From: Zhengitettix transpicula
Lineage: Eukaryota; Arthropoda; Insecta; Orthoptera; Tetrigidae
Length of the DNA stretch: 64,000 nucleotides
NCBI GenBank assembly: GCA_037074705.1
Contig: CM073593.1
Location: 100,649,738 to 100,713,737 of the forward strand
Direction of reading: 5' to 3'
A program made the translations under genes and the position numbers. Below the pieces are notes generated by a model. It was given only the letters and a program-made list of their open reading frames with translations. It searched no databases and was not told the DNA's origin. Shown piece after piece: positions 11,601 through 23,024 of this stretch. Numbering within the stretch: the first letter of the stretch is position 1; the number at the start of each line of letters is the position of its first letter.

Positions 11601-13704
11601 ATTTAAATCACTGTATTGTTAAAATATTTTATATGTGAAATATAATACAAAATATTTTAGGGTGAAATATTTTACAAAACTATAATTACAATTATGGCGA
11701 AAACTAAAAAAGAGAATAAAATGAAAATGATATTACATGAAAGTATTTGCGTATTTCAAGACTTAATTTTCACAATAATTTACTTTCCAAAATAATTTAC
11801 TAACTATAAATAAAGTTGATTTTTAGGTTGAAATTTACCTTTATAGTAACAAAATAAATACCAGACTGGTATTGGAATGCTGCTAAATTTTGTTCCTTAG
11901 CTGCTCTAGCCACAGAAACAAACACCATCCAATTACAAAAATCTTCATTACCAGGCTCAGTGTTGAACCAAACAGCCTCCTTATCAGTGCCAAACAGTTT
12001 GAAAGCTAATGATCTTTTGTCTGATGAAAGTGGTGACTTTGATTTGAGAGGAGCTTGCAACGGACCAAATCGAGTTCGTCGTTTAATGTTTTCTTTACTA
12101 AAAACTGACAACCCTGAAATATATTGAAACCTGTTAATGAAAATGAATGAATTGAAAAAAAGAACAGCTAATCTCCAATATTATAAAATTAAATTTTAAT
12201 AAATACATACATAATTTTCATTACATATACTATTTAAGTAATATGACAATTACGTTAATTGAAATTTTATGAAACCTACAGATTAAATAAAATGCAATCT
12301 TAATATAACATTATTTGTTAATCCCATCATTGGTGACTATAAACTGACATAGCTACTTGAAATAAGTCATTATGTTGCCATAATTGGCAAAAATCACTCA
12401 ATTCTCCAAACCTTCTTTACAACGCTGAAATTAGTACTATACTTCAACTTTTAAAAAAACATATTTTGCAGAACATCTGGAATCATAACACACATGTTCT
12501 TTTTATAGACTGCAATCACTTATACACATTACTAAACAAACAGGCACCATGCCCTTTTATATTTAATAGCATTCAGCTCCCTCCTTATGTCCTAAGTGGC
12601 TCAATTATTTAGACAATGTCACATCCTTACTTGCATTTATGTCAATAATTCATGTATTCAGTAAATTTCAGAAATACATAATAGAAAAATTAATTAAATC
12701 TCGCCATAATTCAACTTTAGAGTACCACACACAAACAAAACCATTAACTATCATTGAATTGCAAGACAAACAGTCTTCATTCTGATTTTATGAAAATATA
12801 TTGAATTATTAGTATATTACTTATTTAAATTTATGTTTCATAATTATACTTTGACTGGATATATTTCCTCACTTGAGTGGTAATAAAATCAATAAATTTT
12901 AATTATATTTTAATATAGTGATTTTTATTATTATTCTATCACATGTTTATACCCAATTAATGCTGCACTGAGAATTTATGACAAACACAGATGTTGTATG
13001 TATATAATATACATAAAATTACTATTTATTACCTTGCTTTGAATCTTTTATTCTTTTAATTTCTAGTATGGATGGGAGAGACTGTCTTGCTCGGCTTATA
13101 GTGGGAGAGTCTGGAACAACAATAAGAGCTCCGTGTTGATTACATTCACCACTGTTGCTGTGCTCACAATCGTCACACCCTATTTAAGAAAAGTACACAT
13201 TACTAATTTTATACAATGATGTAGGTCAGATGAGATTATAATGAGTCAACATAAAGTTTAAACAAGATAATACTAGAATTTATGATTTTGTGCATAAAAT
13301 TAAGAAGTATAACAACAAACAAAGTAAGTTTTCACTCATACAACTTCATAACCAAAACACAATTCTCATAATGAAAATGTATTAGAGGTTAATAGAAGTG
13401 ATAAATATGCCTACAAGAATAGTAAAACTATCCATTAATGAAATATGAAAAGTTCCACAGGTAACATTAAAAGAATTTCTTAACTTTAAAATTCTGATAA
13501 TGAAATAATGTTCACAAAACTGAGAATGAAGTCAAGGCCAAACAATGTATCAATTAAATTAAGATAAAATAATTAATCTCACTTATTTGACTTTCTTTCA
13601 TCAAAACATTATGACCATGACTTTTAAATAACCTAGCCTCGAATTTTGACACTCACATAAGTTGGAATCATCAAACATGTCATAAGGAACTTGGTAGGCA
13701 GCAT
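3426..13704 (-). CDS. PR-domain protein with seven PLAG-type C2H2 zinc fingers (5' end missing)
   Basis: A probable nuclear DNA-binding regulator. Seen: five minus-strand exons, 13704-13657, 13179-13033, 12113-11839, 7679-7592 and 5650-3426, each with AG acceptor and GT donor and matching codon phase at every join. The first three encode an LWCDDC...C..H zinc knuckle, a RARQSLP motif, RRTRFGP and FCNWMVFV. The fourth encodes ELRVWYAKEYA. Together these form a PRDM10/PRDM15-type PR domain. The last exon carries seven C2H2 fingers whose order, linkers and motifs (FHRKDHLKNH, TRKDVRRHLVVHTG, RFGRKDHLVRH) are those of PLAG1/PLAGL2. The tail is acidic with polyproline and a QQQQQPPPP end. Known: PRDM proteins pair a PR domain with fingers; vertebrate PLAG proteins have no PR domain. 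Inferred: one gene. The alternative is two genes, with the finger protein starting at ATG 5474 (682 residues). The first exon was not found; the frame at 13704 needs one more base from an upstream exon. Confidence 0.75.
5651..7591 (-). other. Intron of the PR/PLAG-finger gene
   Basis: AT-rich sequence between the last two exons. No further fingers, recognised repeat or RNA gene was seen. Confidence 0.6.
7592..7679 (-). CDS. Exon encoding the C-terminal end of the PR domain
   Basis: The 88-bp exon lies between ..gtgctgcag and GAAG|GTATTT. It encodes DIAAGEELRVWYAKEYA, the closing strand of a PR/SET domain (compare the ELRVWYA of PRDM15 and ELKVWYA of PRDM10). It starts in phase 0, as the preceding exon requires, and ends with one base of a codon, exactly what the finger exon at 5650 needs. 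Confidence 0.85.
7680..11838 (-). other. Intron of the PR/PLAG-finger gene
   Basis: A 4.2-kb intron. Short open frames at 9735-10683 have no recognisable domain and occur on both strands, so they are treated as chance. No zinc-finger codons were found on the minus strand here. Confidence 0.6.
11839..12113 (-). CDS. Exon encoding the core of the PR domain
   Basis: The 275-bp exon runs from ..atatttcag to AAAG|GTAAAT. It encodes the hallmark PR-domain blocks VFSKENIKRRTRFGPLQAP, the NEDFCNWMVFV motif and NLAAFQYQSGIYFVTIK. The spacing is that of the PRDM10/PRDM15 group. PR domains are SET-related; many lack methyltransferase activity, and activity cannot be judged here. Confidence 0.9.
13033..13179 (-). 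CDS. Exon encoding zinc knuckle and start of PR domain
   Basis: The 147-bp exon runs from ..cttaaatag to CAAG|GTAATA. With the spliced-in W it encodes WCDDC..C..H, HGALIVVPDS and RARQSLPSILEIKRI. The WCxxC knuckle followed by RAR-SLP is characteristic of PRDM10 and PRDM15. Confidence 0.85.
13657..13704 (-). CDS. Small upstream exon of the PR-domain gene
   Basis: The 48-bp exon lies between ..catttgcag and TTAT|GTGAGT, a strong donor. In the frame set by the next exon it reads AAYQVPYDMFDDSNL(W), joining to CDDC to give the LWCxxC that precedes PRDM10/15 PR domains. The ATG at 13704 is in another frame and is not the start, so an upstream exon is missing. Confidence 0.75.
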
Positions 13705-13919
13705 CTGCAAATGTAGGTCATCATTTGATATCTAGAACAAAATACACCACCACAGCTGCTAGATATATAAAATACCAAATATAAATCTAACCTTGAAGAG
13801 AAATCAAGGTTACTATCTCTTCCTAAATAGTGTAATAATATGTCACACCGAATCTTGGGTTAAATAATTGTAAACAGCACTTTTCTCTCTGACTAAATTC
13901 CGTCTTATTCAAATGTCAA

Positions 13920-14410
13920 AAACTAACTTTCTTCCGTCAACTGAGAAGGTAAGGCATTAGTAAGTCAACGCAACTCGGTTTAACAGCACTCATTGAACCG
14001 AAGATTTCACACAACATTCCTTCTGACACTTTAACTCAGACAACTTTCCCTTTAAATTTGTTTTTGTCGCGTCTTTATCTTTGCACGTGAGTTCATATGG
14101 ATTTCCGCGAGTCTTAAATGTCATATTTGAGAGGACATGTCAGAAAAATAAAACCATACGTTCAACAACTTTGCGCGATAAAACTTCATAAAGCACATAG
14201 CAAAACTGTTGTCAAATTAATCCGAAATGACAAAATTGAGATAGATGTACGCAATATAGTTGCAGAGACAATGCATGTGGTAGACATATTTTGAATGATG
14301 AATCATGGGTAAAATTGAGCGCGAACGATCTGTCCAAGGACGGCCTTCGTCTATACCAACAGGTGGCGGTAGTTCCTAAAATGGCAATCAGCTGACTGGC
14401 CTTTGTGGAA
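13920..14410 (-). promoter_or_regulatory. Possible promoter / first exon of the PR-domain gene
   Basis: This stretch is richer in CpG than its surroundings (for example tttgtcgcgtc, tccgcgagtc, ttgcgcgata, gagcgcgaac) and lies immediately upstream of the first exon found. No TATA box or clear coding start was proven. A transcription start here is an inference from composition and position. Confidence 0.3.
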
Positions 14411-17248
14411 GCACATCCTCGTCTATCAGATAAAACTATTTATGTGAATACAGTAATAATATATTACACGAAGAATAGATTTCATACTTCAATCGTGAAA
14501 AAACATTACACTGCATTAAATTTAAATTGTGAAAATGTTTCATTAACTCGCAGAATACAATATATTTCATGTAAATAAACAGAGGATTCGGTATTTCATA
14601 CAATTAAAATTTTATATTCGATGTTCACAGTTTGTGTATCCTGTTTGTATTCCGACCATTCCATCACTGTCCTTAGCTTTATAAATTACATTTATATAAA
14701 ACTCTAAACACACATTGATAATTATGTAAATAAATCTGAAACAATAGTGTAGTTTTTAATTAATATTTGATACCATTACCAAATTTGTTATAGTTTGTAC
14801 TTTATCACTTGAAGCAATCAAAGTGACTATGCATTCTTCAAGGTAAAATTGTAGCAAGCATTAAGTTGGATTTAATTTTAATATCCATGATGTCCAGTCT
14901 TTGTTAATCAATTAGTTGTTATAATCTAAAATAAATTGTTTCAGAGAGAAATTTGTTCAATTGAGAAAGGTATTTATCTAATACTATAAATTTGAGTGTA
15001 TCTACAAATTTATATCTATTTCCAGTTTAAAACAAAATTTTAATAAATGTTTGTCCATCTGCTTTATGGTACCAATATAATGGATTAGTCATACCTAGTG
15101 TTATTTGAACAGTTCTTTAGTAAAAGAGGGGCAAATTTATATATTTTATTGGAAGTTTGGTATATCTAGTAATATAGGATTGAAAACTAATTAACAATGT
15201 GTTGCAGTGTTAACTGTAAGATTAATAATTTTCAAATTAGTTGTCTATGTTCTAATATGATAAGCAAAAAAAATTTGAAAGTTCAGTGTTTTTATTACAA
15301 AATAAATATTTGAGATTATAAAAAAACCTCACTTAACATCAAAATTTGTATCTAGGTGAGAGTGGTTAAATTTTGTGATCCTATTTACAAAAGTGATGGC
15401 TCATTATTTTGTATGTGAAAAAAGTCGTCATATTTCCTTTTGACCTTTGTTAACAAATAACCTCCAAAAATAAATATCAATAAACGACCAAACTTAAATA
15501 TTGTTGCAGATGACAAATGGAACATCCTGAGTACAAAATAAATTATAGATGAAATTAAACAACAAAAAATTTATTTCAATATCATACTGTGATTATTTTT
15601 AACAAAATACCTTTCTATATTGGGGGCCAAAAAATTGTGGTAAGTACATGTCTAAAAGTTGGGACTCTGATGTAGGTGCTGTGGTTTATTATTAGATAAT
15701 TATTTGAAAATAATGAAACATGATTAAATGTATTTATACACAGAGATATTGAAAATTAAACTGACTTTAAAGAAATAAATTTTGCTCACTTTAATATTTA
15801 ATCTAGTTTTAAAACTTGGTTGAAAATTTGGAACAAATTAGTTATTGCAAGGATCCAGTGTAAATAATAATTATTTACAACCAATATACAATATTGGGGA
15901 AAATGGGGTGTAGGAAACATACAAATCATTAATAAAAATTGTAGAAAATCTCCACATCAAACCATGCCCTGTAAAATATGATAATTTTAAAATTGAGAGA
16001 TAAAGTTCATAATTTGGAATAGCAGAACCAAATTCCCAAACAGTCAATAATAATAAAAAATTCACCTAACTTTTCTTTGCATTAGGTCTATACTATATAA
16101 TTTCTCCCAAAGTTGGTCAACTCACTGAAATCGTAAAATATTTCTTTCACAGTCCTCTTGCTTTAAATTAAGATTGTGCTTTTGCGAATAAATATATAGT
16201 ACAAAAACATGTTTTCTAATAAATATCTCAATATGTTTCCTACTAAATTTACTTCATCTCAGAGCTCTCTTTCATCATTTTATTAATAATCAATCCCTCC
16301 TGCCAAGCTTCTATTCTTCAATTTTCGTATCTTTCTGGTCTCAAGGGTTCGTTGCCTCAACATTCTGCACTACTACTACAGCTCTCTACTATCAAAAACC
16401 TTTCTCGTAATACTAATTCAATGTTTGGAAATCGAGTGCGATCATTTTGCACAATAAAAAAATAAAAAAAAGGTAGTATCGCTTTAGAGGGTACCTGAAG
16501 TTTTATAAAGAAATTAACATTGCTCAGTAAATATACGAGTATTATAAACACGAAGATGAAGTCTTTGAGAGATTAAAATCAGTATAGCATTGAGGAATTC
16601 GTTTAATACTGAAAACAGAAGAAACTGAAGATTTTTTACTCTGAACTCACCACATACTTTTTGCATAAATCATTCAAGTACAAAAGAAAATATTTCCAAC
16701 AGGAATCCATCATAGTCATCCTAGCATTATTGGATACAAGAAAATGTACAATGGACAGTATGTCAACATTTTAGAATACTCTAATTATAAGGAGTGAATT
16801 TACGTAATAGTGTTCGGATTCAATGGAAATAAGGTGTTTTAACTCTTGCTTTCATTATTAATTGTATTTTTCATTGACGATTAATGCATTCTTCAGTTCA
16901 GAGAACTAAAAGTACAAAAGGAACGACGGCAGTCTGAAAAGGTGAAAACAACATTATTACTAAAATGGTGAAGCAAAAGTACTTGAGATTAAAAGGCATC
17001 CCAAGACGAAATTAAAACAACTGCGTATATTTCACATATGCTTGTAGAAAAGGGAAGAGTTTAAAGCGAACAAATAATATATCGATATATATATTAAGTA
17101 TCGACGTTTCACTTTCGACGTGACGATCGAAAATAATTCATTCCTATTGTACTATTGTTTGTTATACTGTACATTATATGAGCTAATTTCCTGGAAGTTG
17201 GAAATTTCTTGATCCATTACAATTATCATCGTATTATGTCTATATTAA
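14411..17248. other. Intergenic, nothing recognised
   Basis: AT-rich sequence between the divergently transcribed PR-domain and mTERF genes. Only short chance open frames were seen. The last 200 bases, with several CpGs (tcgacgtttcactttcgacgt), probably include the mTERF promoter. Confidence 0.5.
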
Positions 17249-20200
17249 ATGGCAAATTTATTTAGTTCATTCGCTCGCTTCGGGAGAAACAAAGCAAGAT
17301 TTTGTGGAATTGCGAACGACGCAACTACGTGTTTGTTACTTAAAAAGTTTGAATTTACCAGATATTTTTCAGCGATTCCTTCTATTGACTCGGATGACAT
17401 TGTTAAAACGAGTAATTACTCGTCATTGTTTGAAGGGCACGCAGAATCTCGAAAAACTGTAGTCACAAAGAAGTTAGTAGAACTATTTGAAGTAAATTAT
17501 ACTGAAGCTTCTCGCCTAGTTGATTCGACCCCAGTGCTGGCTAAAGTGGGCAGTGCAAATATAATTAAAACTGCAGAAGCAGCTCAAAGTGTGGGAATAT
17601 TAAAAGAAACAATATTAAAGTATCCATGGATACTGTCCTTACCTTCAGGTAAATAATAAGAAATTCATTTTTTTAAATAAAAAACTAAATACCGAATAGT
17701 TTTAATAATATCTGCTATTCACCAATCTTACATGATTGATACTAATGTGTATCATTTGCAAGTTAAGTTCTCTTGACCTATGTACCAGAAAATAAGTTAA
17801 TACATTATTTGAAACCATTTTTACAAAAGCCAAGAACATAAAATGAATTTTTACTATTAAATTACTACTTAAATAAAAACATATTAAATATCTTACATTT
17901 ACCAAGATTTTAATTTACCTCAAAATATATAAACTTTTTAATTGATCTGAAGTAATAGCTAAAAAGATTTACACAAATATAATACCGTCTTAATTGCATG
18001 TTTTACCATCTTGGAGTGGAAATATAAATTTTTTATTATTGTCATAAAAATCCTATTACATATTTGTTATATAAGTGCATTTTTTTTTTAATATTTGTAG
18101 GTGATGTAACGTATGCAGTCAAGTTTCTTCGTTTGTTCCATGAAAACATAAATGAAACAGCCCCTTTATTGAATATACCAGTCTATAAATTAACATTCTT
18201 CTGCAGTTTTGCTCTAGCTGATCAGAAGAAAATCATCCCCCAGAAAAGCCGGATTATTTACTTTAGTGAAATTTTAGAGGTATGTTTGTGATGCCTTTAT
18301 TAAACAAATTTATCCATTTTTGTTCTTAAGGATTTTAAATATTAATGCTTTAAAATATTCTGGGAGATACACACAAATTTTGTTTTTCTTCTCCATTTTT
18401 TTTAAAAAAAATAGCTTTTAAGGATTTCCTCCAAACTTTTCATAAATGTTTCTTTGATAAATAATTTCTATGTATTTATATATAAATTCATGGCCATAAT
18501 AAAGATTTATAGTTTAATGTGTACATTATTTTTATGTTTATCTAATGCAACATATTATTTTTTAGCAAGATGTTTTGATTGTCTGCGAAGCTTTCGTCAA
18601 ACACCAATACCTTTTCGTTATACCTTTTGAAAGGATACAAAAAATTATGACTTTATTATTCGGTAAGCAAACTGCTCTGTATGTACATTATTTGTTACAA
18701 GGCATAGTAATGATAATTTGTTGTACAATAACTTCTGAACTTTTCTTGTCAGTCTGAATTTTAGTTTCTTCTACTTATTTGTCAATACATATTTTTATTC
18801 TTCTACTTATTTGTCAATACATATTTTTATTAATGCTTTGTATTTCTTGGGGTGATGGTTCATGAGCATAAAATTTTTCAAATCCTATGAACCCTTTTAC
18901 AGTCACATCTTATTACAGGGTGAATCAAATATAAACGAAACTTTTGGACCTGCGCGCGCAATAGTGATGGAAGAACGTTCCGCTGTTATTGGCTGTTAGG
19001 TTGGTTTGTCAGGAGTGGGGGAAGCACGTGACTCATCATCATAGACTCGCTCAGTGTCCATCGTTACGATGTCCGAGCAGGAGGTACCTCCCTCTATTGC
19101 GCAACGTATTGTTATCAAGTTTTTAGCTGCAGAAGGTGTAAAACCGGCCGAAATCTTGAGAAGATTGACTGCACAGTTCGGGGAAGAGACGCTGTCGCGA
19201 GCTTGGCATAAACAGTTCGTGGAGGGCCGTGAACGTGTTGAAAATGAGAGCCATGACCGCAGACCCCGCACCAGCATTACAGCGGGCAACATCGACTGTG
19301 TTCGTCAACTTGTTGAAGGTGATAGGCGTCTAACAACTTTGGATATTGCAATTGAGGTTGGAATAAGTTATGGGAGCACTTACTCTATACTCTCACAGGA
19401 GCTAGGGTATCACAAGGTGTGTGCCAGGTGGGTTCCTCGCCTTCTCACAGTTGACCAGAAACTGAATCGTTTTCAAGTGTGTGAGCGTTTTCTTGCACGA
19501 TTTCGGGAAGAAGGAGACCCATTTCTTTCTCACATTGTCACCTGTGATGAAACGTGGGTGCATCACTACACCCCTGAGTCGAAACAAGCGAGTATGGAGT
19601 GGAGGAAGAAATGAGAAACCGGACCAGTGAAAGCCAAGTCACAATTATCCGCTGGCAAGGTTTTGGCTACCGTTTTTTTTACCAGCGTGGCCTGCTGCAT
19701 CTTGATTTTTTGCATGAGCGCAGAACAATTAATGCGGCATACTACTGCCAAATTTTGACTGAGGTCAGACTTGTATATCGCTGCAAAAGACGAGACCTTC
19801 CGATGAGAAAAGTGATTCTCCTCCATGACAATGCTCGCCCCCATACAGCAGCCCTGACCGTACAAAAATTGGAGCAACTGGGTTGGGAGACACTGGAACA
19901 CCCTCCATACAGTCCAGACCTGTCTCCCTGTGACTTCCATGTCTTTGGTCCTCTCAAGGAAGCTTTGGGAGGGCAAAAATTCCACAGCGATAATGAGGTT
20001 GAAGTATATGTGCGCAATTGGCTACAAACACGACCTGACTCTTTTTACGTGGAAGGAATTAAAAAAATACCTATACGCTGGGAAAAATGTGTTTATAAAT
20101 CAGGAGATTATGTAGAAAAATAAACTATGATTGTTTGTGCGTTTAAAATCAAAATAAATATTTAAAAAAATAAGTCTTGTTTATATTTGATTCACCCTCG

Positions 20201-22275
20201 TACTAAATATAAAATTAACTGAAGTTTTCATAGACAATAAAAAGGTGAATTAACTCCTCCAAAGATTTGAAGAGCTTCCTCCTGTCCTGAATTGCGACAC
20301 TGAATTTCAGGTAAGCCACCTTCTTTCTCTCTTTCCTTTCAATAATAATTATATATATATATATTAATATGGACAGAAGAGAGAGAGAGAGAGGCTGATT
20401 TACCTTAAATTGTGAGTTGTCATTGTCGTGTCGGATTGTAAGAAACTTATAATAATTTACGGGCCTAACTTCCTTTCTGAAAACAAAACAGAACTGCCCC
20501 ATCATTGCAGTGTTGGGCACAAAGTATAGTGTTGAGGAAGGGGACTTAAGCCCCACAAAATTTGACATTCATACTATTGAGTGACACAAACTATCAATTT
20601 AAGGTAAGTCAGCTGTTTATGTCTCTATCCAAATTAGTATATACGTAATTTCCTTAAAAATCATTTGATCTTGAATTATGTTTTATTTCACTTTCAGATG
20701 CCAATATACAAAAACCTGACATTTTCAGTGACTTATGGATCTTTAGACATTGTCAAATTTCTATTGAAAATCGTATACAAATGGTTAAACAAGCAGAAAT
20801 TCCACGGGTCAAACCTTGGATGTTGCGGTGTCCTGATGCAGCGTTAAATGCGTAAGATATTGTGTTGCTACTTTTTAATAACACAATTTTAGATATTAAA
20901 TTTAAATTGATTTTTTAATACGTTAGTCACTGTTCTAATTTTTATAATGACAACAAAATGTTAGGCATTTAAAATGGAATTCCTGAATTTGTGGTTTTAT
21001 GGGCACATTTTTATATAAACACCTCCACTTAGTAATAAGAAAGATAGCCAAATACAGACAAAATAAGTGAGATACATATATGCCACACAACGTTTCTGGG
21101 ATCCTTGTCCCCTTCATTAGGCGCGAAGAAGAGCCTAGAGTGACACAACTGCACTTGTCAGTTGAAAAAACTCAAAAGTCTCAATGACTTATGGATCTTA
21201 TATTGTCTATTTGGCTATCTTTCTTATTAATAATTTTCAATCAGACATATATTTTTTCATTCCTTTCCACTTAGTATTTTACGTTTACTGAAATTGAGTA
21301 TCCGGTTAGTGTACAACAACCTGATCCTCGATGCTTTCATAAACAGAAAATACCCTAGTGGCCTCCTCCAGAAACAAATATCCCATCCACTATACACTAT
21401 ATGTATATACACGGTGTAGCCAAAGGGAACTGAAGGTAGTTCTTCAAATTTCTTCTTCATGAAGTAGGTTGAGTCTCCGAAAATTTGAAGAACTACCTTC
21501 GAAATCGCATTTATGTTTAGCTGCCATGTAGCACTTGTAGGAAAACAAGCACTTAGTCTCCAATGGGAACTCACAGTATGCGGAGCATTTAGTCTCTGAC
21601 GGGAGGTCATATAGAGTGGTTAGCAGTTTAGTTACCATGTGGAACTCGTAGAGAATGGGCCAAGGTTTGGCCTCCAGAATAGTGTCTCAAAATTAGCTTG
21701 CATGTGCAAGAGAGATCGCTGAGCTACCAGTTATAGAGGTGTTGCATCAGTTTTTAGAAGTTACTTTCTGACATTATCTAATATGTAAATAAAGTACACA
21801 TTTACCATTTTTCAGATTGTTTTATATTCTGCATTACTTTCATTATGTTCCCTTATATTATGCTAACCAATTAATATTGTTTGCTGTCACACTATTGATG
21901 AATTCTTTAATTTGTTGCAGAACTATAAATCGACAATTAGAGAAGAAATTACTTCTAGGGTCTCACACATCAGTAAATGGTTACTTATGTGAGAGACTGA
22001 AATGCAGTGAGGAAGATGTTTCTTATATGTTTAAGACACATCCCATTCTTGAAAAAACAAATGTAGCTAAATTAAATAAAATAATTGACCTTCTATATGC
22101 TGAAGGTTACAGTGCTGGTAATATTCTAGTAGTTCCTAGAGTTCTTGCACACAGTTTTAACACTTTGAGTACTCGGATTCAGGAATTACGTATGTTAGGA
22201 TATAAAGCAACATTATCTAAACTCTGTTTTACTAAACAAAAGTTTGACGAGTTTCTCAAAGGACTATCTGAATAA
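17249..22275 (+). CDS. Mitochondrial transcription termination factor (mTERF1-like)
   Basis: Probable mitochondrial DNA-binding protein that stops or regulates mitochondrial transcription. Seen: exons 17249-17648, 18101-18279, 18566-18662, 20698-20851 and 21921-22275. All have GT/AG borders and matching phase and give a 394-residue protein, close to vertebrate mTERF1 and Drosophila mTTF (roughly 400). The N-terminus (MANLFSSFARFGRNKARF) is basic, Ser-rich and lacks acidic residues, as in a mitochondrial targeting peptide. Repeated mTERF-type helical motifs follow: the leucine/proline pattern LKYPWILSLPSG, a DLWIFRHC segment, VKPWMLRCP, and the C-terminal SEEDVSYMFKTHP and VPRVLAHSFNTLSTRI blocks. 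AATAAA lies 33 bases after the stop. Introns 2 to 4 are lost from none of the joins. Assignment to the mTERF1 branch rather than another mTERF paralogue is by overall similarity and length. Confidence 0.85.
18768..18831. repeat. Two-copy 32-bp tandem repeat
   Basis: The unit starting cttctacttatttgtcaata occurs twice head to tail in mTERF intron 3, just left of the mariner element. Confidence 0.8.
18916..20200 (+). mobile_element. mariner-type DNA transposon, about 1285 bp
   Basis: The terminal inverted repeats include GGGTGAATCAAATATAAAC on the left and its exact complement on the right. The element is flanked by TA on both sides (18914-18915 and 20201-20202), the mariner target duplication. 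Its length is typical of mariner. It sits in intron 3 of the mTERF gene in the same orientation. Confidence 0.92.
19054..20123 (+). pseudogene. mariner transposase, broken
   Basis: The reading frame covers a full mariner transposase in two overlapping parts. The first part (19054-19614) has the N-terminal helix-turn-helix region, a WVPRLLT block and the CDETWVHHY motif with the first catalytic Asp. A TGA at 19612-19614 then interrupts it. The frame also shifts at a run of eight Ts (19673-19680). The second part carries HDNARPHT and YSPDLSPCDFHVF; 34 residues separate the second and third catalytic Asp, that is DD34D. The protein ends at the TAA at 20123. All three catalytic Asp codons remain, so inactivation is by stop and frameshift and looks recent. 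Confidence 0.9.
20245..20580. repeat. Probable dispersed repeat related to the foldback family
   Basis: It contains gatttgaagagcttcctcct and the tail tttcaggtaagccacc followed by ctctctttcc. The tail matches the foldback element at 47897-48168, whose right end reads tttcaggtaagccacaacc and ctctctttcc. Borders are not resolved. It lies in mTERF intron 3 after the mariner. Confidence 0.45.
21026..21235. repeat. Short inverted repeat in mTERF intron 4
   Basis: The left arm (agtaataagaaagatagcc, continuing into aaatacagac) is inverted about 180 bp away as gtctatttggctatctttct. It may be a small MITE-like element. The segment between contains aacgtttctgggatccttgt. Confidence 0.5.
21426..21505. 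repeat. Small foldback repeat
   Basis: The arms aggtagttcttcaaattt and aaatttgaagaactacct are exact inverted complements around a 30-base centre. They match the inner part of the larger foldback at 47897-48168 (ggttgttctt... / ...gaagaacaacc), so the two appear to be one family. Confidence 0.65.
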
Positions 22276-23024
22276 TATTTTTACAGTAATTTTGTTGTAC
22301 ATTATTAAATAAAAGGAATATAGTTTAATATATTTGTCCATTATGTGCTCCAACCATTTCCTAATATTTTAAGCATTTAGTGCACATTTTAGTGTGTCCA
22401 ATACTCTTGAAATATATTGTTATTTTCTTTTTCTTCTCCACATACACAAAAACATATCTTAATCGTTAATAACAACTATTATTCAAATGAGTGATCATTC
22501 CTGACATGTTTTCATCGTAGAATGATCTGGGAATCTGACAAATATCTCGTTTATATAATAATATTACATAGAATAGAAATCTATGAATAGTTTTATTTAG
22601 TGAAGTTAATATGAAGCTGTTTTTAAATTAAATACATTTTAGCTAATTTATTTACAGTAATAAATATTTTGATAGAGAATAAATTATTAGCAAGTCAATT
22701 GTTTGTGTAAACACAGTTTTAAAAGCCAAAGTATTGAATGTTTGAAATGGTAAGATAATTCTTGAATATATTTTGCAATTTGTTTTCTTGGATATTTACA
22801 ATGGTACTATTATTTATGTCATTAAAGAAAGATGACGGTTTGTACCCTTAACAGTGTTTTAATGCTTCCTCTATATTACTCATTACAAGACATACCTTGG
22901 CCATTGTAACATATTTCAGACCTAAATATTGTAGAGAGTTTACCGCAATGCCTTTTGCTTTAGTATATTTGTTAAATTGAAGTTTCCCATCTTTTAAATG
23001 TAATAGAAATATTTTTCATAATTA
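22276..23024. other. Intergenic between convergent genes
   Basis: 3' flanks of the mTERF (plus) and dehydrogenase (minus) genes. AATAAA at 22308-22313 is the probable mTERF poly(A) signal. Nothing else was recognised. Confidence 0.6.

Noticed and set aside
13657..13704. ATG at 13704 as the start of the PR-domain gene.
   Set aside because: That ATG is out of frame with the zinc-knuckle exon; the correct frame needs a base from an earlier exon.
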